This document shows positions 1 to 7,113 of a stretch of 49,910 nt of DNA, piece by piece; position 1 is the first letter of the stretch; the number at the start of each line of letters is the position of its first letter. This DNA comes from Micrococcales bacterium (GTDB lineage Bacteria; Actinomycetota; Actinomycetes; S36-B12; GCA-2699445): NCBI GenBank assembly GCA_002699445.1, contig PAAU01000068.1, forward strand, positions 1 to 49,910, written 5' to 3'. Below the pieces are notes generated by a model that saw only the letters and a program-made list of their open reading frames with translations, searched no databases and was not told the DNA's origin. The position numbers and the translations under genes are program-made.

Positions 1-207
1 TTTCTCATCACGGCGAAATCCGAAATGAATTGAGACGTTTCGTTCTGCTTCTGCGATCAATGCCTGTTGTCTCGGCGAATACTCAGAGTTGACTTCTGAT
101 GTCTGCGCCGATGCGACTGCAGGAACTAACAGACCCGCTGTAAGGCTGGTCGCCAGAATGCATTTACCTATTTGCTTTGTCCAAGGTGACGACGGAATCG
201 AATTCAT
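1..207 (-). CDS. Secreted protein, N-terminal fragment (runs off left edge)
   Basis: An open frame begins with ATG at 207 and continues without a stop to the window edge, giving 69 residues. The first 36 or so form a typical signal peptide: a basic start (KQIGK), a hydrophobic core (ILATSLTAGLLVPAV) and a probable cleavage after ASA. The mature start is rich in Q, E and S. A GAGGTG ribosome binding site lies about eight bases before the ATG. The mature domain is outside the window, so no function can be given. It is divergent from the decayed beta-helix gene to its right and is probably a wall-associated or secreted protein. Confidence 0.7.
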   Translation of the reverse strand, partial: MNSIPSSPWTKQIGKCILATSLTAGLLVPAVASAQTSEVNSEYSPRQQALIAEAERNVSIHFGFRRDEK

Positions 208-299
208 AGGTACTGCACCTCACGACTACGAACTACCAGTAAAGCTTCGATACGAACCCTACCGACGACATTTGGCTTACGGATAAAGAATCCTCAAAA

Positions 300-1061
300 T
301 TGTCACCCAATCCGATGCCTGCGGCTCCTTCACCTCGGTCGGTGTTAGGCGTTGCCTGGTTGCTGAGCACTAGGGCGAGGAAAGTAGACAAGAAAGCTCG
401 TTGGGTCACGATCGGTAAAACGAAGACCACCCGCAAAGGCATCTACAGTAAGTCGCTAATGATGCCGGAAATCACCGGGAAGCTAAAACTACGCGTGAAA
501 GCAAAGACCCGACATCCCCGCGCACGGGCCCATAAGCGTTTCCATATCCGCATCAGCTCAACCACGACTCCACCCGCCACAACAACTCCTGTTGCACCCG
601 AAGTACCCAGCGAGCAACTCGACCCCGGCACACCCACCGACAGCACACCCGCACCACTACCGCCGTGCACAGTTACTGACATGAATACCGGCGAGCAGAA
701 CTCCGGACCCATTGCAGCACAACAAACTATCGACGCAGCAACTGCTGACGCCACACTGAATATCACCGGAATCTGCAATGAATCCGACATCACTACCAAC
801 AAGAACCTGATACTGGTGGGTGACGGAACCATTAATGCCCAACAGCAAGGCCGCGTCCTAATCAACGACGGTGCCGACCTGATTATCAGTGGTGACCGCA
901 CTCTCACCGACGGCAAAGCCCCACTCACAACCATCGGTCTTGGTTCTGGATCTACCGATAGATTTGTTGGTGGCGGCATCTACAGCAACAACGGCGGGAC
1001 GATGGACGGTAGCCGGTCGCTGGTTAAAGGCAATACTGCCAACGAAACCGTCTATGGCTGA
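300..1061 (+). pseudogene. Decayed paralogue of the right-handed beta-helix surface protein
   Basis: The 253-residue frame aligns with the middle of the intact protein encoded at 2737-4155. It shares the basic K-rich segment (WVTIGKTKT / WVRIAKTKT), a Pro/Thr linker and the first beta-helix turns (ITGICNE, NK.L.L.GDGTI, AQ.QGR.L.NDGA). It lacks the signal peptide and about 85 N-terminal residues, and it stops just after the first GGGIY turn, where the intact copy has about 200 more residues. A short stretch after the stop (NGGGV, other frame, near 1083) may be a remnant. The only start is TTG at 300 or ATG at 315, with no clear ribosome binding site. I infer a degraded gene duplicate. A short expressed protein is possible but would not be exported. 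Confidence 0.55.
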
Positions 1062-1375
1062 TCCTCTAAAAAGCGCACGCCAACGGTGGCGGGGTTCAGC
1101 TACGTATGGCCCCGCCACAGTCAACTACGCGGCCGGCCCGCCGGTTGTCTAGCGATTGAACATCTGGTTTACCGGTTCGGCTGCTCGTGGCGTCCACTAG
1201 ACGGCATGGAACCGCATTACCTCGATAGAGCAGACTTGGATAGTCCGCCCGCAACTGTTTTTGGTGCCCGACCAAACTGTCTGACGTCGCAGACTGGAGC
1301 CTTCCGCTACCGCGATTGAAGCAGACCCACCATAAGCGACAAACAGAAGTCACCAGGACCAAAGCATGAATCTAA
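1062..1375. other. Intergenic stretch after the decayed beta-helix gene
   Basis: There is no convincing gene in these 314 bases. Short frames on both strands show no recognisable composition or ribosome binding site. The first 80 bases may hold frameshifted beta-helix remnants; the rest shows nothing identifiable. No clear terminator is visible for either flanking gene. Confidence 0.5.
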
Positions 1376-2512
1376 CTAGCTGACAACCTTGCCGAAGACT
1401 TGACCCATCTTGTAGAGCTTGCCGATTTCGGAAACATGTACGTCGATATCCTTGTGCTCAAACAGCATGACCATATCCGAACCACCGAACAAGAAGTTCC
1501 CGAACTCATCGCCTTTGTTGACGTAATCGCCCTTGTCAACAGAGATCTTGACGGATGAGATGACGTCCATGCCGATGGGTAGCATGCCCACTAGCCCAAT
1601 GGGGGAGTCGATCACCATGAATCCCCGTTCCTGACGGAACTGGTATCCGGTCTTATCTGAAGCAGAAAGGTTGCCTTCGGCGTCCTTGGTCACGGAAGCG
1701 TACACATCACCAGACAGAATCTCTTTGTCCAGGATCGTCCCTCGCACTGGAACGTTATACCGGTGGTAGGTCAGTACCGACAGGTAGCTATGGGTGAACA
1801 TTCCGTCTATGAATCGATCCGCATACTTGCTCCGCTTGAGCAACTCCCTAACTGAGTAGGTGTTCCCTTTTGACACGGTGAACTTGTCGGCGTCGCTGAG
1901 CTTCCAAGAACCCTGAAAAACGCTATCTGCCGGCACCGTTATCACCTGGTCATCACACATGTTCTTGTGAATCTCATCGGTATCTTCCTTGGGGTTCGGG
2001 GCCAATCCGGTAGTTGGATTGTCGTAGGCCATCGTCTTGGCTCCGATAGGCCGCTTGCCGGATCGCATGAACCGCGAAAAGAAGGTGTTCCAGTTGCTAA
2101 ACCCACCGGGAGGAATATGGAAGTTCTCGATTCGAAATCCTGTGTCGTTCAGGAAGGAATCCATGTCATTGGCCGACCCGGGTGTGTTTAGATAGGAGCC
2201 ATATAGTTCGGAATAGACAATAAGCCAGGTCTGGATATGCCCGTACTTCGGATTATTTTGGATCTGATTGCCCCGTTGGCTAATGATGTAGTAGACGCCA
2301 TGGAAGAGATTATCGAATTGGCCTTGAGTGGGAGTTGTGATGAGCAACTTCGTCAGATACTCATAAAGATCGTGAAGGTTGGCTAGGGCGGTGTCGCGGT
2401 AAGGCGGAGTCCAATCGGCCTCGACTACGCAGGCACTCAGCTCAGCTTTGGCGTCGGGGTCTTTATCGAGCATGGTCTTCAACCGTGCGACAATCCCAGC
2501 GATCTCTGACAT
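1376..2512 (-). CDS. Phosphatidylserine decarboxylase-like enzyme with PSDC-type N-terminal domain
   Basis: This 378-residue protein belongs to the pyruvoyl-dependent phosphatidylserine decarboxylase family. The three parts of the catalytic triad are visible: PADS (D196), YHR followed by P (H250) and the self-cleavage site GGS (S345) in FGGSDMVMLFE. Cleavage before S345 would give a short alpha chain with an N-terminal pyruvoyl group. Residues about 15-155, including NWNTFFSRF and RPI, match the PSDC domain found in larger soluble relatives such as fungal PsiD-like decarboxylases, not the short bacterial Psd. There is no membrane segment. The substrate may be phosphatidylserine or an aromatic amino acid; this cannot be settled here. 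No pssA lies next to it, unlike common bacterial psd loci. An AAAGGA ribosome binding site precedes the ATG, and two direct repeats lie upstream. Confidence 0.8.
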   Translation of the reverse strand: MSEIAGIVARLKTMLDKDPDAKAELSACVVEADWTPPYRDTALANLHDLYEYLTKLLITTPTQGQFDNLFHGVYYIISQRGNQIQNNPKYGHIQTWLIVYSELYGSYLNTPGSANDMDSFLNDTGFRIENFHIPPGGFSNWNTFFSRFMRSGKRPIGAKTMAYDNPTTGLAPNPKEDTDEIHKNMCDDQVITVPADSVFQGSWKLSDADKFTVSKGNTYSVRELLKRSKYADRFIDGMFTHSYLSVLTYHRYNVPVRGTILDKEILSGDVYASVTKDAEGNLSASDKTGYQFRQERGFMVIDSPIGLVGMLPIGMDVISSVKISVDKGDYVNKGDEFGNFLFGGSDMVMLFEHKDIDVHVSEIGKLYKMGQVFGKVVS

Positions 2513-2578
2513 GTGGATCCTTTTCTACTCATGGGCCGACCTCACAATAATGATGAGAGGCTCCGTTGGTATTTCCCT

Positions 2579-2615
2579 TGTCTACTAAAGACCAGGAACT
2601 CTGTCCACTAAAGAC
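2579..2615 (-). promoter_or_regulatory. Pair of direct repeats upstream of the decarboxylase gene
   Basis: TGTCTACTAAAGAC (2579-2592) and TGTCCACTAAAGAC (2602-2615) are 14-base direct repeats with one difference, spaced 23 bases start to start, about two helical turns. They lie 67-103 bases before the decarboxylase start. This looks like a tandem binding site for an activator or repressor. No regulator gene in the window is an obvious partner. Confidence 0.35.
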
Positions 2616-2736
2616 GAACATTTAGACAATGGTATGTACGCAGTACTAACAAACGGAGGGGCTGCGTACACCTGGCCAATCTTCGCGGTACAGCTGGCCA
2701 ACCACCGCGCGTTTCACTAGGCGAGTCGTCGACCTG

Positions 2737-4155
2737 CTAGGACACGTTTGCGAAGACAATGTCTTCGGGTTCATTGCCAGACGATGGGTCAAGTTGGTCG
2801 GAGCGAGAACCCGTGCCCGGAGGATCAGGCACATCGGCTACTCCGTTGAAAACTCCGTTCACTGTCCCCCCCAAGGAATAGATGCCACCACCGAATAAAC
2901 CGGCGAAAACACTGGACCCGGCCTGATTGTCTATGACGCTACCGCCGTTGAGTTTCACCACTCCCTGTTCGTCGTTGAAGATGCCGCCACCGAAGAATGC
3001 AGTGTTGTCGCTGATTTCAGCGTTGCTGGACAGGATCACAGTCCCACCCGCAAAGTTGTAGACGCCACCACCACGAAAATCGGCGGAGTTACCTTTGATG
3101 GTGCCGTCTTCTAGGTGCAACACCCCTGCGAAGTTGTGAATGCCGCCACCAATATTAATGACGTCGCCGCCAGGATTACTGCCGTCATCGGACGCGGCCC
3201 GGTTATTGGAGATTGTGGTGCCACCGGAGACAGTCACGGTCCCCTGAAAGTTCATGATGCCGCCGCCAAGCTCCGCGACGTTACCACTGATCGTGGGGCC
3301 GTTGACGATCAGTGACCCGCCATCGTTCAAGATGCCGCCAGCGACAACGGGTTTCTGCCCGTCAGGCCCAATTTCGCGAACGCCTGTACCGCCAGTGAGG
3401 GTGAGGCTGCCGGTGAGGTTCAGGGTGGCACCGTCGTTAGTCAGGATGCGACCTTGCCCTTGGGCATCGATAGTGCCGTCGCCCGTCAGTGTCAGGTCCT
3501 TGTTGTTGGTGATGCCGTATTCATTGCAGATGCCGGTGATGACCAGTACGTCACCAGTTTTCGCAGCCACGATCGCTTCCTGTATCGGAGTGGCTCCAGC
3601 CGTCTGAGCATCGCAATCGACGCGGACTGCTGAAGTCGCCGGTGCAGTTGCAGGAGTAGGTTCAGGCACGGGCACTGGTGGGGGTGCTGGAGTGGGTGAG
3701 GTGAACCTGATGATCAGGGTTTTACTCCGTAGACGATTTTTGCCGCATCGGCTCTTACTGTCGAAGGAGCAATAGCGGGAAGCATCAGGCACCATCGCAC
3801 GCACCTTCACCCGATTGAGATTCTCAAAACTCAACGTCTTGTGAAACTTGCCGTTCCTTTTGGTCTTAGTCTTAGCGATCCTGACCCATTTCCCCTGGCC
3901 TTTCTTGCGCTTCAGTTTCACCGTGACTTTCTTCGGCTGCGCGCCGACAACCTTGCCCTTGACTTTCAACCGCTGACCAGCAACCACAGTCTTTGTCTTT
4001 TCCCACAACTTCACTGCATGCTTCTGCGCACGCTTGTGCTCTGCGACCACCTCACTCAGTTCCGAAGAATCAAGCGCCACAGCTGACCCAGCAGGAATCA
4101 TCAGCCCCACCACCACTGCGCCAGCTGCCAAGATCGTGGAAGAGCTGCGCCGCAT
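2737..4155 (-). CDS. Secreted right-handed beta-helix repeat protein
   Basis: This 472-residue exported protein starts at ATG 4155, where a signal peptide begins (MRRSS, then a hydrophobic stretch ending near SAVA); upstream in-frame codons do not look coding. Residues about 25-150 form a lysine-rich, beta-strand-rich domain (KVTVKLKRKKGQGKW, IAKTKTKRNGKF). A Pro-rich linker follows, then from about residue 190 a series of turns of the type GGGI.N..G....GG..I..N, which is the pattern of polymorphic right-handed beta-helix adhesins. There is no LPXTG signal or C-terminal membrane anchor, so it is probably released or held by charge on the wall. A decayed paralogue lies at 300-1061. It could be an adhesin or polysaccharide-binding protein; no lyase catalytic residues can be assigned. 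Confidence 0.75.
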   Translation of the reverse strand: MRRSSSTILAAGAVVVGLMIPAGSAVALDSSELSEVVAEHKRAQKHAVKLWEKTKTVVAGQRLKVKGKVVGAQPKKVTVKLKRKKGQGKWVRIAKTKTKRNGKFHKTLSFENLNRVKVRAMVPDASRYCSFDSKSRCGKNRLRSKTLIIRFTSPTPAPPPVPVPEPTPATAPATSAVRVDCDAQTAGATPIQEAIVAAKTGDVLVITGICNEYGITNNKDLTLTGDGTIDAQGQGRILTNDGATLNLTGSLTLTGGTGVREIGPDGQKPVVAGGILNDGGSLIVNGPTISGNVAELGGGIMNFQGTVTVSGGTTISNNRAASDDGSNPGGDVINIGGGIHNFAGVLHLEDGTIKGNSADFRGGGVYNFAGGTVILSSNAEISDNTAFFGGGIFNDEQGVVKLNGGSVIDNQAGSSVFAGLFGGGIYSLGGTVNGVFNGVADVPDPPGTGSRSDQLDPSSGNEPEDIVFANVS

Positions 4156-4553
4156 CACACCACCCTGAGTACACACGAAGGTCTCAAACCAAGACAACCA
4201 GCCCACACCCTCCGCTGGCCACTGCTGAGACGAAAACTTGAGGACCCCTTGAGGAAATACCCTAAAACCTGCCCGCTCTTAAACCTTGGCCGTCAGGGGC
4301 AGGACATCGCCCATCTCCGCGGGTCTTAGCGACTACTTAGCGTGACTTCCTACCTTCTTGTACCCCTGGGGTAAGAGATTCGCGCGGCTCGGGGAGGGTA
4401 GGTCGACAGCCACCACGCAGAGAAAAAGCGGGATGGTGTGGGGATGTAGTTTTCCTAGGTTTAGTGGTGGTGTGGGTGGACCACCCGGATCGTGTGTGGG
4501 GGAATCTGGGCATCCGAGGCGTCAAAAGAACCTGGTCCTGGACGTGACTGTCA
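4156..4553. other. Intergenic stretch upstream of the beta-helix gene
   Basis: These 398 bases hold no supported gene. Candidate frames on both strands have odd compositions (Arg, Pro, Thr and His rich) and no ribosome binding site. The part next to 4155 must contain the promoter and ribosome binding site of the beta-helix gene (GGGTGG shortly before the ATG). I see no clear -10/-35 pair. Confidence 0.5.
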
Positions 4554-4581
4554 CGGGGTTCATCCGAAGATGATCTCCGCC
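4554..4581. terminator. Hairpin, possible terminator (repeat family copy 1)
   Basis: CGGGGTTCATC and GATGATCTCCG flank a 4-base loop (4554-4579). On the minus strand the loop reads TTCG closed by C-G, the very stable cUUCGg form. The motif recurs at 5972-6001 with nearly the same core (CAT, C/T, GAAGATGA, CCGCC). It lies downstream of the minus-strand DUF4436 gene and the beta-helix fragment. There is no T-run, so a Rho-independent terminator is only one possibility; a dispersed repeat is another. Confidence 0.4.
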
Positions 4582-4590
4582 AAGTGGTGT

Positions 4591-4770
4591 CTACCACCGA
4601 CCGCTAACACAAATCGATGTCTGGCGATCCGTTGTCTCCCTGACCGCATTCGTAATGGTGGAGCTAGGGTCCGTCACGGGGTTGTTGTTCATGTACAACT
4701 TGCACTGTTTAATGGATACGCCGCTACCCGTACTTGCCGTGTTGTTGCTGACTTTGACCACTTGCTTCGT
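4591..4770 (-). pseudogene. Possible 3' fragment of another beta-helix gene
   Basis: The frame contains VSNNTASTGSG, KQCKLYMNNN and PSSTITNA, a pattern of Asn/Thr/Gly-rich turns like those in the beta-helix proteins nearby. It ends at a stop near 4591, just before the hairpin at 4554-4581. It overlaps the last codons of the DUF4436 gene in another frame, and there is no start or signal peptide. I infer a leftover 3' end of a third family member whose upstream part was lost or replaced. The match is by pattern only and may be chance. Confidence 0.3.
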
Positions 4771-5746
4771 TGGGGTCGAGGTCGGACTGCCTAGCGGATT
4801 TAGTGTCCGGTGAACTGTCGCTCGCGACTGGCGACGGTCCGTAGCGCAGCCACGACATGATGAACACAGCCAAGGCAAACATCAGCAGCAGTTCCACCCA
4901 TAGCACCACAAGAAAGTCGATCCACACCCCGATGGGTGGCGCACCCGGCATGTTAGTGCGCAGTGGGATGATGGCGAACATCATCGCAGCGAACCACCCA
5001 GCCATGGTTGCTTCGACTTTGCGCCGTCGCAGGATCACTGATCGGGCCACCAGGGTTGCCAAGATCGCGAGCAGAGCCATTGCTGCGAGGAGAAGTAACA
5101 CAACCACAATTACTGAAATGGAGCGGTTGATGGTCGCGATTTCGTTGGCGATCGGTTGGGACTGCTCGGGTTGCGCCTTTTCGTCAAAAGTCACCCGAAA
5201 ACCCGGAGCTGACTCAAAACCGTCCATAGATACCTTGAGCCGGGTGCGGCTGCCGTCCTCATCGACTGCACTGGCCCTCGCTTTGATTTCGATACGAGTG
5301 CCGTCGAAGGGGTAGTCAAAGTAAGCGATCGCCGGGACCGGACGCAATCGCAACTCTCGGACCGGGTTTATTTCACCTTGCTGTAGCACCAGGGCCGGAC
5401 TGTCCGTTGGCTCGATAACGATCTCAATAGTGCGACGGAGGCGTATATCATCGACGAGTTCCGAGGTGGGCAACTTGGCCACGACGTCGAGCACAACCAA
5501 ATTTTGGTTTGGGTCAAGCAATCGCGGTACCAAACCTAGCCATATTTCACCTGGGGCAGGTGGAGTGACGTCGCTAGCGTCTTCAGTGCCATAGGTATCA
5601 AGAAAAACCTCAAGCTCGTCGTAGTCTCGGACATTGATGGCGTAGCCAATGATGCCAAGGACATAGACCACCCCGACGGCAATGAGGGCTATGCGGACGG
5701 CGAGTGTGTTTCGTCCTCGGGTTGTTTGGTTGGCCGGGTGTACCAC
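4724..5746 (-). CDS. DUF4436 family membrane protein
   Basis: A 340-residue integral membrane protein. One N-terminal membrane segment (residues about 15-38) is followed by an extracytoplasmic beta-rich domain of about 170 residues. Then come three or four C-terminal membrane segments with the conserved run RTNMPGAPPIGVWIDF between them, which is typical of DUF4436 proteins of mycobacteria and relatives. The tail is polar and cytoplasmic (Q/S/D rich) and may have been altered at its end, since the last 25 codons overlap beta-helix-like sequence in another frame. It starts at GTG 5746 with TTGAGG upstream. The function of this family is not established; it is often near envelope genes. It appears to be transcribed alone. 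Confidence 0.75.
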   Translation of the reverse strand: MVHPANQTTRGRNTLAVRIALIAVGVVYVLGIIGYAINVRDYDELEVFLDTYGTEDASDVTPPAPGEIWLGLVPRLLDPNQNLVVLDVVAKLPTSELVDDIRLRRTIEIVIEPTDSPALVLQQGEINPVRELRLRPVPAIAYFDYPFDGTRIEIKARASAVDEDGSRTRLKVSMDGFESAPGFRVTFDEKAQPEQSQPIANEIATINRSISVIVVVLLLLAAMALLAILATLVARSVILRRRKVEATMAGWFAAMMFAIIPLRTNMPGAPPIGVWIDFLVVLWVELLLMFALAVFIMSWLRYGPSPVASDSSPDTKSARQSDLDPNEASGQSQQQHGKYG

Positions 5747-5971
5747 GGCCTCAACCTAGCGAATTTAGGTTTGAGTTGGCGGAGTTTTCTTAGCTACCAG
5801 GATGCTGGATTCGAACCAGTGCCCGTCCGATTATTAGTTCCGCGGATAGTGCCGAATGACCGGATTCATCAGCCTCTATATAGGAATTTCGGTGCCAGCC
5901 CGGCAAAGTTTCCGGGTGCTTCTGAGTCTTCAGCGTCTCTCGATCCACAACCTGACTCTGGACATAGTTGT

Positions 5972-6001
5972 GGCGGGGCCCATCTGAAGATGAACCCCGC
6001 C
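5972..6001 (-). terminator. Strong hairpin downstream of the 230-aa membrane protein gene (repeat family copy 2)
   Basis: On the minus strand GGCGGGGTTCATC pairs with GATGGGCCCCGCC (13 pairs with two G-T) around loop TTCA. It starts 33 bases after the stop of the minus-strand gene at 6034. It shares its core with the hairpin at 4554-4581. There is no T-run after the stem, so termination is inferred from position and stability. Confidence 0.5.
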
Positions 6002-6033
6002 AATCGTCGTTGCTAGGTCAGCAGTCGTAGTTA

Positions 6034-6726
6034 CTAATGCTGCAGTTCGGCATTAGTTGATTGCTCAGACGTCGATTGCCTATACCTCTGGTAAAGGGTC
6101 GCAACACGAGTCGTTGAATCAACAAGAATAATGATGAGGCCGGCAGTCAAGATCAGTGTCAACCAATTTGGGAAGGCGACATTTTCTCCAACATTCTCCA
6201 AGGTCTTGAGCAATATGATGCCCACCAGTGCATATATTTCTCCTCTCGTACGAGTGACAACCACTGCCTTGTGCTCAGGTAGCGCTGCAACGAACATTTG
6301 GCCCGCACGATAACGACCCAACAAAATGCCGGGCACGATCGCCAGTATGGCCACTGCAACATGTTGCCAATCTGTGGTGAGCTCATGCACCAGAAGCACA
6401 CCGAGAATGGCGAGTTCTAAGGGCGGCTCCAAGAACTCCAAGGTCCACAAACGAACCCGTTGTCCTTTGGGGTAGCCGAGTTCCTTTTTCAACTTTCTCG
6501 ATCGCCGCCCTAAAACAATCATGCGAATCAAGATGATGGAAGCGATTGTCCAACCGATCACCTGCCAAACGAGGTAACTAGTGGAAGCGTCACCAGCAGT
6601 TGCGCTTTCGGCGGCCATGGCTGGTCTGCCGATAGCAGCACCACCCAGCAGGACTACGGCCATGACGAGAGCTGTGGCTGTGCGCGTTGCACGCCCCAAT
6701 GAATAATTGTTGTCTTGTGTACTCAT
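6034..6726 (-). CDS. Multi-pass membrane protein of unknown function
   Basis: A 230-residue protein with a hydrophobic, signal-like first segment (residues about 13-38, ending in AMAAE) and about five further membrane segments. Between them lies a basic loop (RRSRKLKKELGYPKGQR) and a GRYRAGQM motif reminiscent of the DUF1453/CcdC-like membrane proteins. I do not assign it to a family with confidence. An AAAGGA ribosome binding site precedes the ATG. The first roughly 20 codons (MSTQDNNYS and on) and all upstream sequence are shared with the unrelated DUF2510 gene at 9076-9645, so the gene body sits behind a duplicated leader. A hairpin follows the stop. Confidence 0.6.
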   Translation of the reverse strand: MSTQDNNYSLGRATRTATALVMAVVLLGGAAIGRPAMAAESATAGDASTSYLVWQVIGWTIASIILIRMIVLGRRSRKLKKELGYPKGQRVRLWTLEFLEPPLELAILGVLLVHELTTDWQHVAVAILAIVPGILLGRYRAGQMFVAALPEHKAVVVTRTRGEIYALVGIILLKTLENVGENVAFPNWLTLILTAGLIIILVDSTTRVATLYQRYRQSTSEQSTNAELQH

Positions 6727-7050
6727 GATGATGTTCCTTTACCGCATCACACATGGGGCCCACGTAGATGAACTGACCACCACACCAACCCTCACAGGTT
6801 CGTGTAATCACCAACGCCTACGTCGACGCCACAAGGAGGTATTTCCCCCGCAACCACCTGGAACCTTCCAGGCGATACCTACGGTTTACCCACCCACACC
6901 AGCACTAAACCCACGAAAACCACAGCCACACAACCAAGCCACATACCCCAGGGCCGGCTCGGTCGGCTGAGAACGGTCGAATCACTCGGCCAAGTAACAC
7001 CACAGAATGAGTGATCAGCCGCACATTCAGTAGTTGCGGGGATTTTAGGG
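6667..7050. repeat. Duplicated leader module, copy A
   Basis: This segment aligns with 9586-9975 along its length: the first codons of the adjacent minus-strand gene, the AAAGGA ribosome binding site, an identical 19-base block (6812-6830 and 9728-9746, containing CCTACGTCGACGCC), CAGGCGATA, GTCGAATCAC, and then the tRNA-Phe 3' end. The bases between the start codon and the tRNA copy (about 325) contain no gene of their own and must hold the promoter. Small indels and substitutions show that the duplication is not recent. Confidence 0.75.
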
Positions 7051-7090
7051 TGGCCAGGGACGGGATCGAACCGTCGACCTTCGGATTTTC
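7051..7090 (-). repeat. Partial copy of tRNA-Phe 3' half (old attachment site)
   Basis: Forty bases match the 3' half of the intact tRNA-Phe (9976-10015) with one mismatch: acceptor strand, T-arm and half of the anticodon arm. After GGATTTTC the match ends. This is the form left when an integrase recombines at a tRNA gene, with the truncated copy at the far end of the insert. An integrase fragment lies between the two copies. Confidence 0.8.
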
Positions 7091-7113
7091 TGGGTTCTGG
7101 ATGGTGTCGACCT

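Noticed and set aside
4337-4597. Open frames on both strands in the gap after the beta-helix gene
   Set aside because: Composition is extreme and unlike neighbouring genes, and there is no start signal.
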